From a virus: a stretch of DNA of 62,909 nt. The number at the start of each line of letters is the position of its first letter. Position 1 is the stretch's first letter. Of this stretch, positions 51,160-59,847 are shown piece by piece. The notes below the pieces were generated by a model, which was not told the origin of the DNA, ran no database searches, and saw only the letters and a list, made by a program, of their open reading frames with translations. Made by a program: the position numbers and the translations under genes. The DNA is taken from positions 1 through 62,909 of the IMG/VR virus record IMGVR_UViG_3300025645_000072. One strand, given 5' to 3'.

Positions 51160-51573
51160 ATGAGAGAAATTAAAGAGATAATTATACATTGCTCTGCTAC
51201 TCCATTGGGAAAAGATTTTAGTGCAGAGGTTATAAGAGACTGGCACGTAAAAGGAAATGGATGGGATGATATTGGGTATCACTTTGTTATAAGATTAGAT
51301 GGATCTATTGAGTATGGTAGAATGGTTGATAGACAAGGAGCGCATTGTAAAGGTCATAATAAATATTCGATAGGAATTTGTTATATTGGTGGTATGGATA
51401 GAGAGATGAAAGAATGGAGCGATACAAGAACAGATCAGCAAAAAATTTCACTGTTGCTATTAATAAAAACATTAAAGAAAACCAATCCTAATATTAAAGT
51501 TTTTGGTCATAGAGATTTTTCAAGCAAGCAATGTCCAAGCTTTGATGCAAAAACAGAATACGAGAATATATGA
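51160..51573 (+). CDS. N-acetylmuramoyl-L-alanine amidase (endolysin)
   Basis: A 137-aa Amidase_2 enzyme like T7 lysozyme. Zinc ligands: H10 (IIIHCSATP), H117 (FGHRDF) and C125 (KQCPSFDA). WDDIGYHFVIRLDGSIEYGR and QGAHCKGHNKYSIGICYIGG are core motifs. I chose the ATG at 51160; an earlier non-ATG start lies inside the terminator. It cleaves the sugar-peptide bond of peptidoglycan. Stop overlaps the holin start (ATGA). Confidence 0.9.
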   Translation: MREIKEIIIHCSATPLGKDFSAEVIRDWHVKGNGWDDIGYHFVIRLDGSIEYGRMVDRQGAHCKGHNKYSIGICYIGGMDREMKEWSDTRTDQQKISLLLLIKTLKKTNPNIKVFGHRDFSSKQCPSFDAKTEYENI

Positions 51574-51965
51574 AAAAAGTAATAGAGTGGTTCGGAGGCG
51601 GACTAGTAAAAGATTTGTTGGGCGGCTTAGATAAGCTGTTTACATCAAAAGAAGAAAAAATTAAAGCAGAAAATGTTATAAAACAAATTCTAATTGAAAA
51701 GCAATTAGAACTTCAGAAAATGCAAACAGAAATTATTGTGACTGAAGCAAAAGGCAACTGGTTACAAAGAAGCTGGCGACCAATATTAATGTTGGCGTTT
51801 GGTTTTATAGTTATTTATGTAAAGTTTATAGCGCCTTTATTTGATCTTAAAATACCTGAATTAGAAAATGAATTTTGGAATTTATTACAATTAGGTATTG
51901 GTGGATATGTTATTGGTAGAAGTGCAGAGAAAATATCAAAAAATGTCACATTTAATAAAAAGTAA
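51570..51965 (+). CDS. Holin of the 3TM type
   Basis: A 131-aa protein: amphipathic start (VIEWFGGGLVKDLLGGLDKL), a charged coil (30-60), then GNWLQRSWRPILMLAFGFIV with IYVKFIAPLF, and LLQLGIGGYVIGRSAEK. The WxQRSWRPILM, then GGYVIGRSxEK pattern is that of GTA_holin_3TM proteins. Forms membrane lesions to release the amidase. ATGA overlap supports a two-gene lysis cassette. Confidence 0.85.
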   Translation: MKKVIEWFGGGLVKDLLGGLDKLFTSKEEKIKAENVIKQILIEKQLELQKMQTEIIVTEAKGNWLQRSWRPILMLAFGFIVIYVKFIAPLFDLKIPELENEFWNLLQLGIGGYVIGRSAEKISKNVTFNKK

Positions 51966-51983
51966 CGCTAGATTTTTTTTTAT

Positions 51984-51991
51984 TAACTTTG
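51984..51991 (+). promoter_or_regulatory. Bacteroidota-type -7 promoter element
   Basis: TAACTTTG fully matches TAnnTTTG, 21 bases before the first fibre gene at 52013. It probably starts the fibre operon. Confidence 0.65.
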
Positions 51992-52012
51992 TAATATATA
52001 AAAAAATAGATA

Positions 52013-52717
52013 ATGGCTAGAATAAAAACTTATTCGAACGACCTATCGGTCGTTGCAAAAGATAAGTGGATCGGATCAGATTCTCAAGCAAGTTGGGCTA
52101 CAAAAAACTTTACAGCTCAATCTGTTGCTGACTTTATAAATGAAAGGGGAAATGATCTTCAGTCATTAAGGTTTAGGTATAAAAATACCCCGCCTAGAAG
52201 CCCAGGGACAATTTCTTTTGATCCTCAAAAAGCTAATAATGTTCCGTTTTCTAGTATTGATTCTTGGATTTTAAGTAACTCACAATTAAAATCTCCAGAA
52301 GATATTTCTAGTTTTTATTCTGCACCATTAGTAGGATCTGATGTTTTGTTAACTCAATGTGATGACGTGGCTCAATGGGCTATATACGAGTGGGATTCTG
52401 TAACAGCAATTCCTAATGAAAAAACATTTTCAAATATAGGATTATCTTATAAGGTAGGTAATGGAGGCTTAATTAATGATGAAGATTATTTCATATCTTT
52501 GCTTAGTTACGCAGGGACAGGTGATTTACACTTTACTTATGTACAAGGAGTGCCTTCTACAAGTTGGAGTATACAGCATAATTTAGGAAAGTTTCCTTCT
52601 ATAACAGTAATTGATAGTGCAGGAACAGTTGTAACTGGACAATATACATATAACGACATAAACAACGTGACATTAACATTTTCAGCACCGTTTGCTGGAA
52701 CAGCATATTTAAATTAA
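52013..52717 (+). CDS. Tail fibre protein, baseplate-proximal
   Basis: A 234-aa protein. Residues 1-50 (MARIKTYSNDLSVVAKDKWI, ATKNFTAQSVADFIN) match the attachment module seen at 2472. The C-terminal 65 residues (FTYVQGVPSTSWSIQHNLGK, FPSITVIDSAGTVVTGQY) are a common phage adhesin beta-sandwich ending in AYLN. It opens the fibre array and probably links it to the tail. Confidence 0.65.
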   Translation: MARIKTYSNDLSVVAKDKWIGSDSQASWATKNFTAQSVADFINERGNDLQSLRFRYKNTPPRSPGTISFDPQKANNVPFSSIDSWILSNSQLKSPEDISSFYSAPLVGSDVLLTQCDDVAQWAIYEWDSVTAIPNEKTFSNIGLSYKVGNGGLINDEDYFISLLSYAGTGDLHFTYVQGVPSTSWSIQHNLGKFPSITVIDSAGTVVTGQYTYNDINNVTLTFSAPFAGTAYLN

Positions 52718-52723
52718 AAAACT

Positions 52724-54367
52724 ATGGCAATACAATATTTAAACACAGTTGATCTTAATCAGAATCAATTAAACCAGGCGGTTATACAGAATGTCGCTAC
52801 AGATCCAGCATCAGGTGTAGTTGGGCAGGTTATATTTAATACAACTGCAGATACCTTAAAGCAATATGTAGCAGATGATGGTAGTGGTAGTGCAGGATGG
52901 ACTGAAGTAGGTTCTACTACTGTAAAAGCTGGTACTGGTATTGGTGTTACATTTACTGGAGGCGAGGCTGTTGTAAGAAACACAGGGCTTGTAACCGTAT
53001 TAGATGGTACATACATAGATTTAACAAAACAAGGTGGTGGTGATAATACACAGTTGACTGCAGATTTATCTGCGGTAGACGGAACTGCCGTTCTTGCAAC
53101 AAGGTTTTTAAGTAAAGACAATACTTGGGATGTGCCTGCGTTTGATAATTACTCAGGTTGGACTTTGGATGGTGACTCTGGAACTGGTGAGGTTATTTCT
53201 AGTGGAGATACCGCTACATTTGCAGGTGGATTAAAAATAACTACTGATGTAGCATCAACAGACACATTAAACATAGTTCACGACTTACAAGCACAAACAG
53301 ATACAACATCAACAGATTCACCTTCAGCAGGGGGAACATTTACAGTAATTGATAGTGTTACAGTAGATACAACAGGTCACGTAGGTGGGGTTAATGTAAA
53401 AACCATTACACTTCCAAGAGATGATTATAGTATTGTTTCAAAAGCAAATGCTACGTCAGGAGCTGATGTAGATTTAGTAGACTCAGGAGGTACTGTAGAT
53501 TCAACAGTAAACTTTATAGGCACAGCTGGAGAAATAGTTGTAGCTCAATCTGCTACTGCAAATAAAATAGTAATAAGTCAGCCTTCTGATGTTACAATTG
53601 GAAATGATTTACAGGTTGATAACGATGCTACGGTAGACGGAGCTTTGACAGTTATTGGACAAGTAACAGTTCCAACGGCAACAGCATCTACAAGCGCACC
53701 TAATTTAGGTCAGGTAGAACAACTTGTTGCGGGAATTGGATTGTTTAAAGGAGGCTATGACGCTACTAATGATCCAGGTTCACCTGTTATTAGTGGTTCA
53801 GGTAATATTGCTTTAGACTTAGGTGATTACTTCGTAGTTACTAATGATGGTGACATAACATTTAGTGATCCTGTAACAATTTCAGTAGAAGTTGGTGATA
53901 TGATATTTGCTAACGCAGCAATTAGCGCAGGATCTGATCCAGCATCAACAGAATATACATTTGTTATTCAAGATGCTAATATAGCAGGAGCAGGAGCAAC
54001 AGACGGAGCTACTGAAAAAGGGGTAGCTGGTTTTGATTCAGCAAGCTTTACAGTATCGGCAGCTGGTTGGGTACAATTAAAACCTCAATCAAATCCTTAC
54101 GGAGCAAAACAAGATTTAAATAATACAGCTCCTTGTTCAAGAGTAGAGTCAGGTGGATTAACAACATTTACAATTGATTTAACAGATTCAAGTCTTTTTG
54201 GAACAAGCGCTTTAGCCGCAAATGTAAAAGCTGAAATAACTCAAATAGCCGCACCTTATGAAACAGTATATGCTGATGTAGCAAGAAGTGGAACGGGAAC
54301 AATATCTTTTGCTTTCACAGGAAGTGTAGCAAGCGATGTTTACGCTGCTCTACTTGTATATGTATAA
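52724..54367 (+). CDS. Tail fibre protein
   Basis: A 547-aa protein. It starts MAIQYLNTVDLNQNQLNQAV, a common fibre head (A.QYL..ldL.qNq). The middle is repetitive, Asp/Thr/Val-rich beta sequence with TTDVASTDTLNIVHDL and VDTTGHVGGVNVKTITLPR, as in long-fibre shafts. The C-terminus is a globular beta domain (VFAALLVYV-like end). Six bases separate it from the gene before. Confidence 0.65.
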   Translation: MAIQYLNTVDLNQNQLNQAVIQNVATDPASGVVGQVIFNTTADTLKQYVADDGSGSAGWTEVGSTTVKAGTGIGVTFTGGEAVVRNTGLVTVLDGTYIDLTKQGGGDNTQLTADLSAVDGTAVLATRFLSKDNTWDVPAFDNYSGWTLDGDSGTGEVISSGDTATFAGGLKITTDVASTDTLNIVHDLQAQTDTTSTDSPSAGGTFTVIDSVTVDTTGHVGGVNVKTITLPRDDYSIVSKANATSGADVDLVDSGGTVDSTVNFIGTAGEIVVAQSATANKIVISQPSDVTIGNDLQVDNDATVDGALTVIGQVTVPTATASTSAPNLGQVEQLVAGIGLFKGGYDATNDPGSPVISGSGNIALDLGDYFVVTNDGDITFSDPVTISVEVGDMIFANAAISAGSDPASTEYTFVIQDANIAGAGATDGATEKGVAGFDSASFTVSAAGWVQLKPQSNPYGAKQDLNNTAPCSRVESGGLTTFTIDLTDSSLFGTSALAANVKAEITQIAAPYETVYADVARSGTGTISFAFTGSVASDVYAALLVYV

Positions 54368-54389
54368 ACTAATTAATCCAATATAATAA

Positions 54390-57300
54390 ATGGCATTAAG
54401 ATTTCTTAATAGCGGGTATTTCGCAGGGAAGGTAGGTATTGGAGTAGAAGTACCATTAACAACTCTTCATTTAAATGATCCAGATGGGTCTGTAATAAGA
54501 CTGTCTGCTGATGCGCACTCTGATAATAACAAAATAGAATTTGATGCGCTTAACAACGGCAATATATACCATAGTATTGTATCTAATACAAATACTGGAA
54601 ATTTACAGTTAAGAGCTGGAGATGGAGGAACTGGACACGAAGTAAATATTTATACAGACGGTTCTTTTGCAGCTACTTTTGATATGAATCAAAGACTTGG
54701 GGTAGGATTATCTGCACCTCAAGGTAAATTACACGTAGCCACAGGATCTATTCATCCAAGCTCCTCTGTCGCATCTTCTTCTAATTCAGTTATTTTTTCT
54801 GGTCAAGATGGACTAATGGATTTACTTAGTTATGATGATAACTCCACCGTAGCTACGGCTATCGGTATGGGTAGATATGACCAAACATATGGAAATTTAA
54901 TTGACAAATGGGGATTAGTTACTTGGTATGATTCAGGTAACGAAGGCTCTAATTTAAGTGACAGATTAGGTATTCATTATGGTACTAATAAAGCTCCTTG
55001 GAGTAATAGCGAAAAATTATCCATAACCAGAGAAGGTAACGTAGGTATAGGATCAAATGATCCTTCAGAAAAACTTGTTGTTAATGGTAATGTTAAAGGT
55101 GATAGTTTTGGTACTGATGAAGGTACTACAGCAAGAATATTTTCTCCCGAAGGCGCAGTTTATAATGGTAGCGGTAATCAAACAGGATATTTAATAGTAA
55201 AACTACCAGATTTAGCAGGCGCAGGAATAAATAATATGATGAGTGGCGTTATACGAGTTTTTGATTATGCTCCAGGGGGATCTTTTGATATACATTTTGC
55301 GGGGTATTGGTATAGCGGTTATGCCTGGACAAATTGTACAGCTTGGATAGATAGTGAATCCAGTATAGATAGAAACTTTTCTGTAAGATTTGGAAAAATG
55401 AATGGTTCAAGCGGTAGTTTAGATAGAGCCGTTATAACTATTGGAGAAAGCACAAGTGCTTGGAGTTATTGTAAATTTTCAGTAATTGAATATACCTCTG
55501 GGCATTCTAATGCAGCATTAGAAAAATGGAATAGCGGATGGGAAACAGGAATTAGTGCAACCTATCCAGGTACGAGTCTGCAACATTTAACTAACACTCA
55601 AATAAACAACTGGAAAAGAAATGGGCAGGATGTTTATTATGGATCAGGTACAGGAGATGTCGGTATAGGAACGACTAATCCTGCAGTTAAGTTAGATGTT
55701 TTTGACCCAAGTACAACAGCTGCAAATACTATAGTTGCTCAAGCAATAAAAAATTATGTTGGTGGATCAGCTATGTTTAGAGTGGGTATGAACGCTGGTT
55801 CTACAACAGCCGATATAGAGATGAACTCAGGTGGAGCAGGTCCATTTAGATATGGCTCTTACGGTGAGATGAATATTGTAAACAATAGACCAAGTTCAAA
55901 AATAAACCTTGTAAACAACTCAAGTATAGCTGTTACAATAAATGATGACGGTTATGTGGGTATTGGAGATACTACTCCTACAGTACCTTTGGAAGTATCA
56001 AATACTTCCTCAACTTCTTTTACTTACCAAAGAACAGGAGTTAGCGCTAAAAAATGGGGGTTTCATTCAGATAATGACGCTACTTATTGGCAAAATGTAA
56101 CTTCAGGTAATTTACTTTTTACTTTACAAAACGGGGGCAACGTAGGTATTAATACAACTCAACCGTCAGAAAAATTAGATGTTGATGGCAATGCAAGGGT
56201 AAGAAATTTAACAGCAGGTATAGTAACGTCAAGCGCTACAGGTGTATTATCTACAGGTGGTCCAACTCCAATGAATATGTCATTAGGGGAAAGCTATGCT
56301 GCTAACATTCGAGAAAAATACTATAGAACCAATAGAACAGTATATCCAAGTACAATAGGTTCTCAATTTGCTCAGTTAATTCAACAAGACTTACTTAATA
56401 GTATGTCTCTTATAATGTCTCCTGTAGCAACTCAGACGTCAGAAGTTTCTTCTGTAAGACCTGAAAATAACTCAGGGGATTTTTCTTTTACAAGAGCAAC
56501 AAAAGCTTCAAGGGTTGCTTCAAGTGGTTACATAGTAAGACAAACTGAAAACTATATAAGATATAGTAATGAATTTAATAATTCATCTTATTGGACATTA
56601 GGAGATGCCACAGTTACTTGGGGTCAAGCTGATTACTTCGGTAAAAGTACAGCTTGGAAGTTACAAGACACTGCTTCAACAGCACAACATTTTGTTAGAC
56701 AAACAACTGGCATAGGTGGTGTCGTTACGGTTTCAGTATATGCAAAAGCTGGTACAAAAAGTTTTTTATACCTTAGAGGTGTAGAGGGAACTACAAGTAA
56801 AGAAACATTTTTTAATTTATCCGCAGGAACTGTAGGTACTGTAGAAGGTATAACAGCTTCTATGGAAGTTATAGGTAATGGTTGGTATAGATGTTCTGCA
56901 AGTTTTGATCATAATCCTCCTTATGAATATTACTTTGGAGTTGCCGATGCAGATAATGTACCATCATACACAGGGGATGGAACAGGTAATATATATATTG
57001 TTAATGCTCAGATAGAAAGTGGGATAGGGGTAAGAGAATACAATGCAACTACCTCCTCTATGTTTTACGGAGGTGAAACAACAAATGTTCCAAGAATAGA
57101 TTATAAAAATGGAGTACCTGAATTACTATTAGAAAAAACATCTACAAATGTAGTTTATTGTAGCGCTAAAATGGCTGGGCTTACTAACGTAACTCAATCA
57201 TTTACTTTAAGTCCTGAAGGAATATTAAATGGAATAAAAATAAATGAGACTGCAACAAGTAATCAGCATTACGGTCACGTAAACTGTTCTGTAGTTTCAG

Positions 57301-58097
57301 GAACACAATATTTTCTTTCTTTTTATATTAAAAAAGGAACATCATCTTCTGTTACTATATATACGCAGAGCAACACTATAGGAAGTAACGTAACAGTTAA
57401 TCTTAACAACGGAACAATTAGTGCAAATACAGATGCTTTTATAGAAGACGTAGGCGGTGGTTGGTATAGAGCAGGTTTTAAAACACCTGCCGCTACACAA
57501 ACAGCAACGAGTATGGATATTTACTTACCCGTTTCAGATTTAAGTTCTTATGCTGGAGATGTAAATAATTATACTGAATACTACGGAATTCAATTAGAAA
57601 CTGCACCTATTGTAACAAGTCACATCCCTACCTATGATGGGGCTGTCACAAGAAATAATGAAATAATATCTTTGAGTCATATGGCTACAAATACCATAGC
57701 TTCTAATGCAACTGCTGGAACACTTATGGTAGAATTTAGTAATAACTATACAAATGCAGGAGATACGCTACAATGGCACCAATCTCCAACTATAATAGGT
57801 AGAGGTTATTTCTATGTAAGACAAATAGGTTTTGCAGATACTTGGGGAGCGTCAGGTTTTTCAACGACAGATGGTGTTAATACAAAAGTAATATGGAGAT
57901 TAAATAGTTTAACAAGTGGTAGTTTTTTTAAAGATGGAGTAAAAAGCGGTCAAACAGTTACAGGTACAGCTTGGGCGGATATAAATAAACTTGTTATAAG
58001 ATCAGATTTTGGAACTATGAGAATTAGGAATATATTTATGTCTCCTACCGCTTTGACAGATGATCAATGTGTTAAGCTAACTACAATAAACGAATAG
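54390..58097 (+). CDS. Large tail fibre/adhesin with carbohydrate-binding modules
   Basis: A 1235-aa protein. Residues 1-640 contain several GxVGIG(T/S)xxP(S/T)xKLxV fibre repeats (for example GNVGIGSNDPSEKLVVNGN, GDVGIGTTNPAVKLDVF). After about 640 comes a trimer-tip region, then two similar beta-sandwich modules near 730-880 and 905-1065 (both with NGWYRCS- or GGWYRAG-type and YYG-type turns), like carbohydrate-binding modules, and a third related domain at the end. Likely a receptor-binding component. Confidence 0.7.
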   Translation: MALRFLNSGYFAGKVGIGVEVPLTTLHLNDPDGSVIRLSADAHSDNNKIEFDALNNGNIYHSIVSNTNTGNLQLRAGDGGTGHEVNIYTDGSFAATFDMNQRLGVGLSAPQGKLHVATGSIHPSSSVASSSNSVIFSGQDGLMDLLSYDDNSTVATAIGMGRYDQTYGNLIDKWGLVTWYDSGNEGSNLSDRLGIHYGTNKAPWSNSEKLSITREGNVGIGSNDPSEKLVVNGNVKGDSFGTDEGTTARIFSPEGAVYNGSGNQTGYLIVKLPDLAGAGINNMMSGVIRVFDYAPGGSFDIHFAGYWYSGYAWTNCTAWIDSESSIDRNFSVRFGKMNGSSGSLDRAVITIGESTSAWSYCKFSVIEYTSGHSNAALEKWNSGWETGISATYPGTSLQHLTNTQINNWKRNGQDVYYGSGTGDVGIGTTNPAVKLDVFDPSTTAANTIVAQAIKNYVGGSAMFRVGMNAGSTTADIEMNSGGAGPFRYGSYGEMNIVNNRPSSKINLVNNSSIAVTINDDGYVGIGDTTPTVPLEVSNTSSTSFTYQRTGVSAKKWGFHSDNDATYWQNVTSGNLLFTLQNGGNVGINTTQPSEKLDVDGNARVRNLTAGIVTSSATGVLSTGGPTPMNMSLGESYAANIREKYYRTNRTVYPSTIGSQFAQLIQQDLLNSMSLIMSPVATQTSEVSSVRPENNSGDFSFTRATKASRVASSGYIVRQTENYIRYSNEFNNSSYWTLGDATVTWGQADYFGKSTAWKLQDTASTAQHFVRQTTGIGGVVTVSVYAKAGTKSFLYLRGVEGTTSKETFFNLSAGTVGTVEGITASMEVIGNGWYRCSASFDHNPPYEYYFGVADADNVPSYTGDGTGNIYIVNAQIESGIGVREYNATTSSMFYGGETTNVPRIDYKNGVPELLLEKTSTNVVYCSAKMAGLTNVTQSFTLSPEGILNGIKINETATSNQHYGHVNCSVVSGTQYFLSFYIKKGTSSSVTIYTQSNTIGSNVTVNLNNGTISANTDAFIEDVGGGWYRAGFKTPAATQTATSMDIYLPVSDLSSYAGDVNNYTEYYGIQLETAPIVTSHIPTYDGAVTRNNEIISLSHMATNTIASNATAGTLMVEFSNNYTNAGDTLQWHQSPTIIGRGYFYVRQIGFADTWGASGFSTTDGVNTKVIWRLNSLTSGSFFKDGVKSGQTVTGTAWADINKLVIRSDFGTMRIRNIFMSPTALTDDQCVKLTTINE

Positions 58098-59846
58098 ATG
58101 GAATATAAAAGCAATATATTAGAAAATCTACAGCCAGATTATATACAGCTAAACTCTAACGTTTATGCAGATGAATTAACTGGCAATGTAAGTATAGGCG
58201 AGGTACAATCCGCAACTTTTACTGATAAATTTATGGTAAAAGCTAAGGCTGGTAATGGTGTGAACCAGATAGTATTACAGCATTCAGGTAATGGAGTTCC
58301 TATTGTAGGTATAGGTCAAGAAAGTAGTCACGGTAGCTTACAGTTAAGATTGAATAGTGGATCTACTCAGGTAAGGCTTAGTGCTACTAATAGTAATTAT
58401 ATAATACCCAGTCTTGGTGTTGGTGGAGTTACTTCACCTAATGCAAAACTTCATATAGCAGGTGGATCTTCGGGTATGTTTTTATCTAATTTAGGAGATA
58501 ATTCAGCTTACGATTCTATTAAAATGTCTTATACTGGGTACAACTCAGGAACTCCTGAATTTATATTTACCCAAACAAGTACACCTGGATCAGGAATTGC
58601 AAACACCTGGTATAGATTTAAAAACACAAATGGTGTAGATGGAACTAATCCTAATAATGTTGCAAATGTTACAATAGGTGGTAGATTAGGAATCGGAACA
58701 GATAATCCAAGTGGTAAAATAAATGTAATAGGCTCACACAATGGAGTTGGTATAAGAATATCAGGTGATGGTTCAGCAGGCACATATTATTATGGTTTTA
58801 TGCACGATGGTACAAACCTTCAAGGTACTACTCAAACAAATTTAATATACACAGAAGGAACTGTTTTAGCGAATACTACAATTTCTGAATGGGCGAGTTT
58901 AAGGATAGCTAACCCAAATGTTACGGCTACAGGTGCTGTAATTACTAATAATTATGGTATATATCAAGCTAGTACTGCGCAAAAAAACTTTTTCGCCGGT
59001 AACGTAAATATTGGTGCGATAGGTACCGGTAAATTAAATGTGGCCGGTACTGTTATAGTTGGTAACTCAGGGACATCAAGATTTACAGATACAAGCGCTT
59101 TTCCTTTACAATTAAATAGAGGTTTAGATGTAGATGTATTTGGCGCTAATGGATGTCTTCTTGGACTTGGAAGTTTAAAAGGATCTACATATATAGACGG
59201 ATCAAGAGTTTCTGGTGGATTAGCAGTTAATGGAACAGACGGTTTTTTTTCAATACAAACATTAGGAAGTGGTGTTTATAGTACCTCTATAAGCGTTAAT
59301 TCTGTTCAAGCAGTAAAATTTGACGCTTATGACGGCGCAAATAAAACAGGCACTCCAACTTATTTATTAGGAACAGACGCCTCTGGAAATGTAGTTAAAA
59401 CAAATTCTACGCCTGCGCCAATAACTTCACAAGCAGATTCATTGTATGACTTAATACCAAATGGAGCATTTACAACTACTTACGCATTTACCTCTACAGC
59501 AGGAACGTATTCTGAAGTTATGAAAGGAGATGATGTTATAACAGATACTGGAACTTACACAGTGCAAGCAGTTGTTAATGATTTTGCCGTTGGAGGAACA
59601 CAATATGATGTAAAATATTCTGGAATTATGAGCTGGCACGCTGGTAGTACAAACGACACTGGACAAGGTACTGAATCTGAAATAGTGTTGCATCGAAACG
59701 GTCACGCTTCTAACCAAGGTATTATATACTTAAGAACAAGAGAAACAGCAAGTGCTGAAGGTAATGAATTAAAGCTTGAAATTATGTGTAACAGAACGTA
59801 TAGCGCAGCTAGTAACGTAGTATTTAAATTTGTAAGATTAATATAA
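58098..59846 (+). CDS. Tail fibre/adhesin
   Basis: A 582-aa protein starting at the base after the previous stop. Shaft repeats such as LGIGTDNPSGKINVIG and VGGVTSPNAKLHIAGG fill residues 20-460. The last 140 residues are a globular beta domain (GTYSEVMKGDDVITDTGTYT, NDFAVGGTQYDVKYSGIMSW, ending NVVFKFVRLI). No S74 domain. Likely assembled with its neighbours. Confidence 0.65.
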   Translation: MEYKSNILENLQPDYIQLNSNVYADELTGNVSIGEVQSATFTDKFMVKAKAGNGVNQIVLQHSGNGVPIVGIGQESSHGSLQLRLNSGSTQVRLSATNSNYIIPSLGVGGVTSPNAKLHIAGGSSGMFLSNLGDNSAYDSIKMSYTGYNSGTPEFIFTQTSTPGSGIANTWYRFKNTNGVDGTNPNNVANVTIGGRLGIGTDNPSGKINVIGSHNGVGIRISGDGSAGTYYYGFMHDGTNLQGTTQTNLIYTEGTVLANTTISEWASLRIANPNVTATGAVITNNYGIYQASTAQKNFFAGNVNIGAIGTGKLNVAGTVIVGNSGTSRFTDTSAFPLQLNRGLDVDVFGANGCLLGLGSLKGSTYIDGSRVSGGLAVNGTDGFFSIQTLGSGVYSTSISVNSVQAVKFDAYDGANKTGTPTYLLGTDASGNVVKTNSTPAPITSQADSLYDLIPNGAFTTTYAFTSTAGTYSEVMKGDDVITDTGTYTVQAVVNDFAVGGTQYDVKYSGIMSWHAGSTNDTGQGTESEIVLHRNGHASNQGIIYLRTRETASAEGNELKLEIMCNRTYSAASNVVFKFVRLI

Positions 59847-59847
59847 T

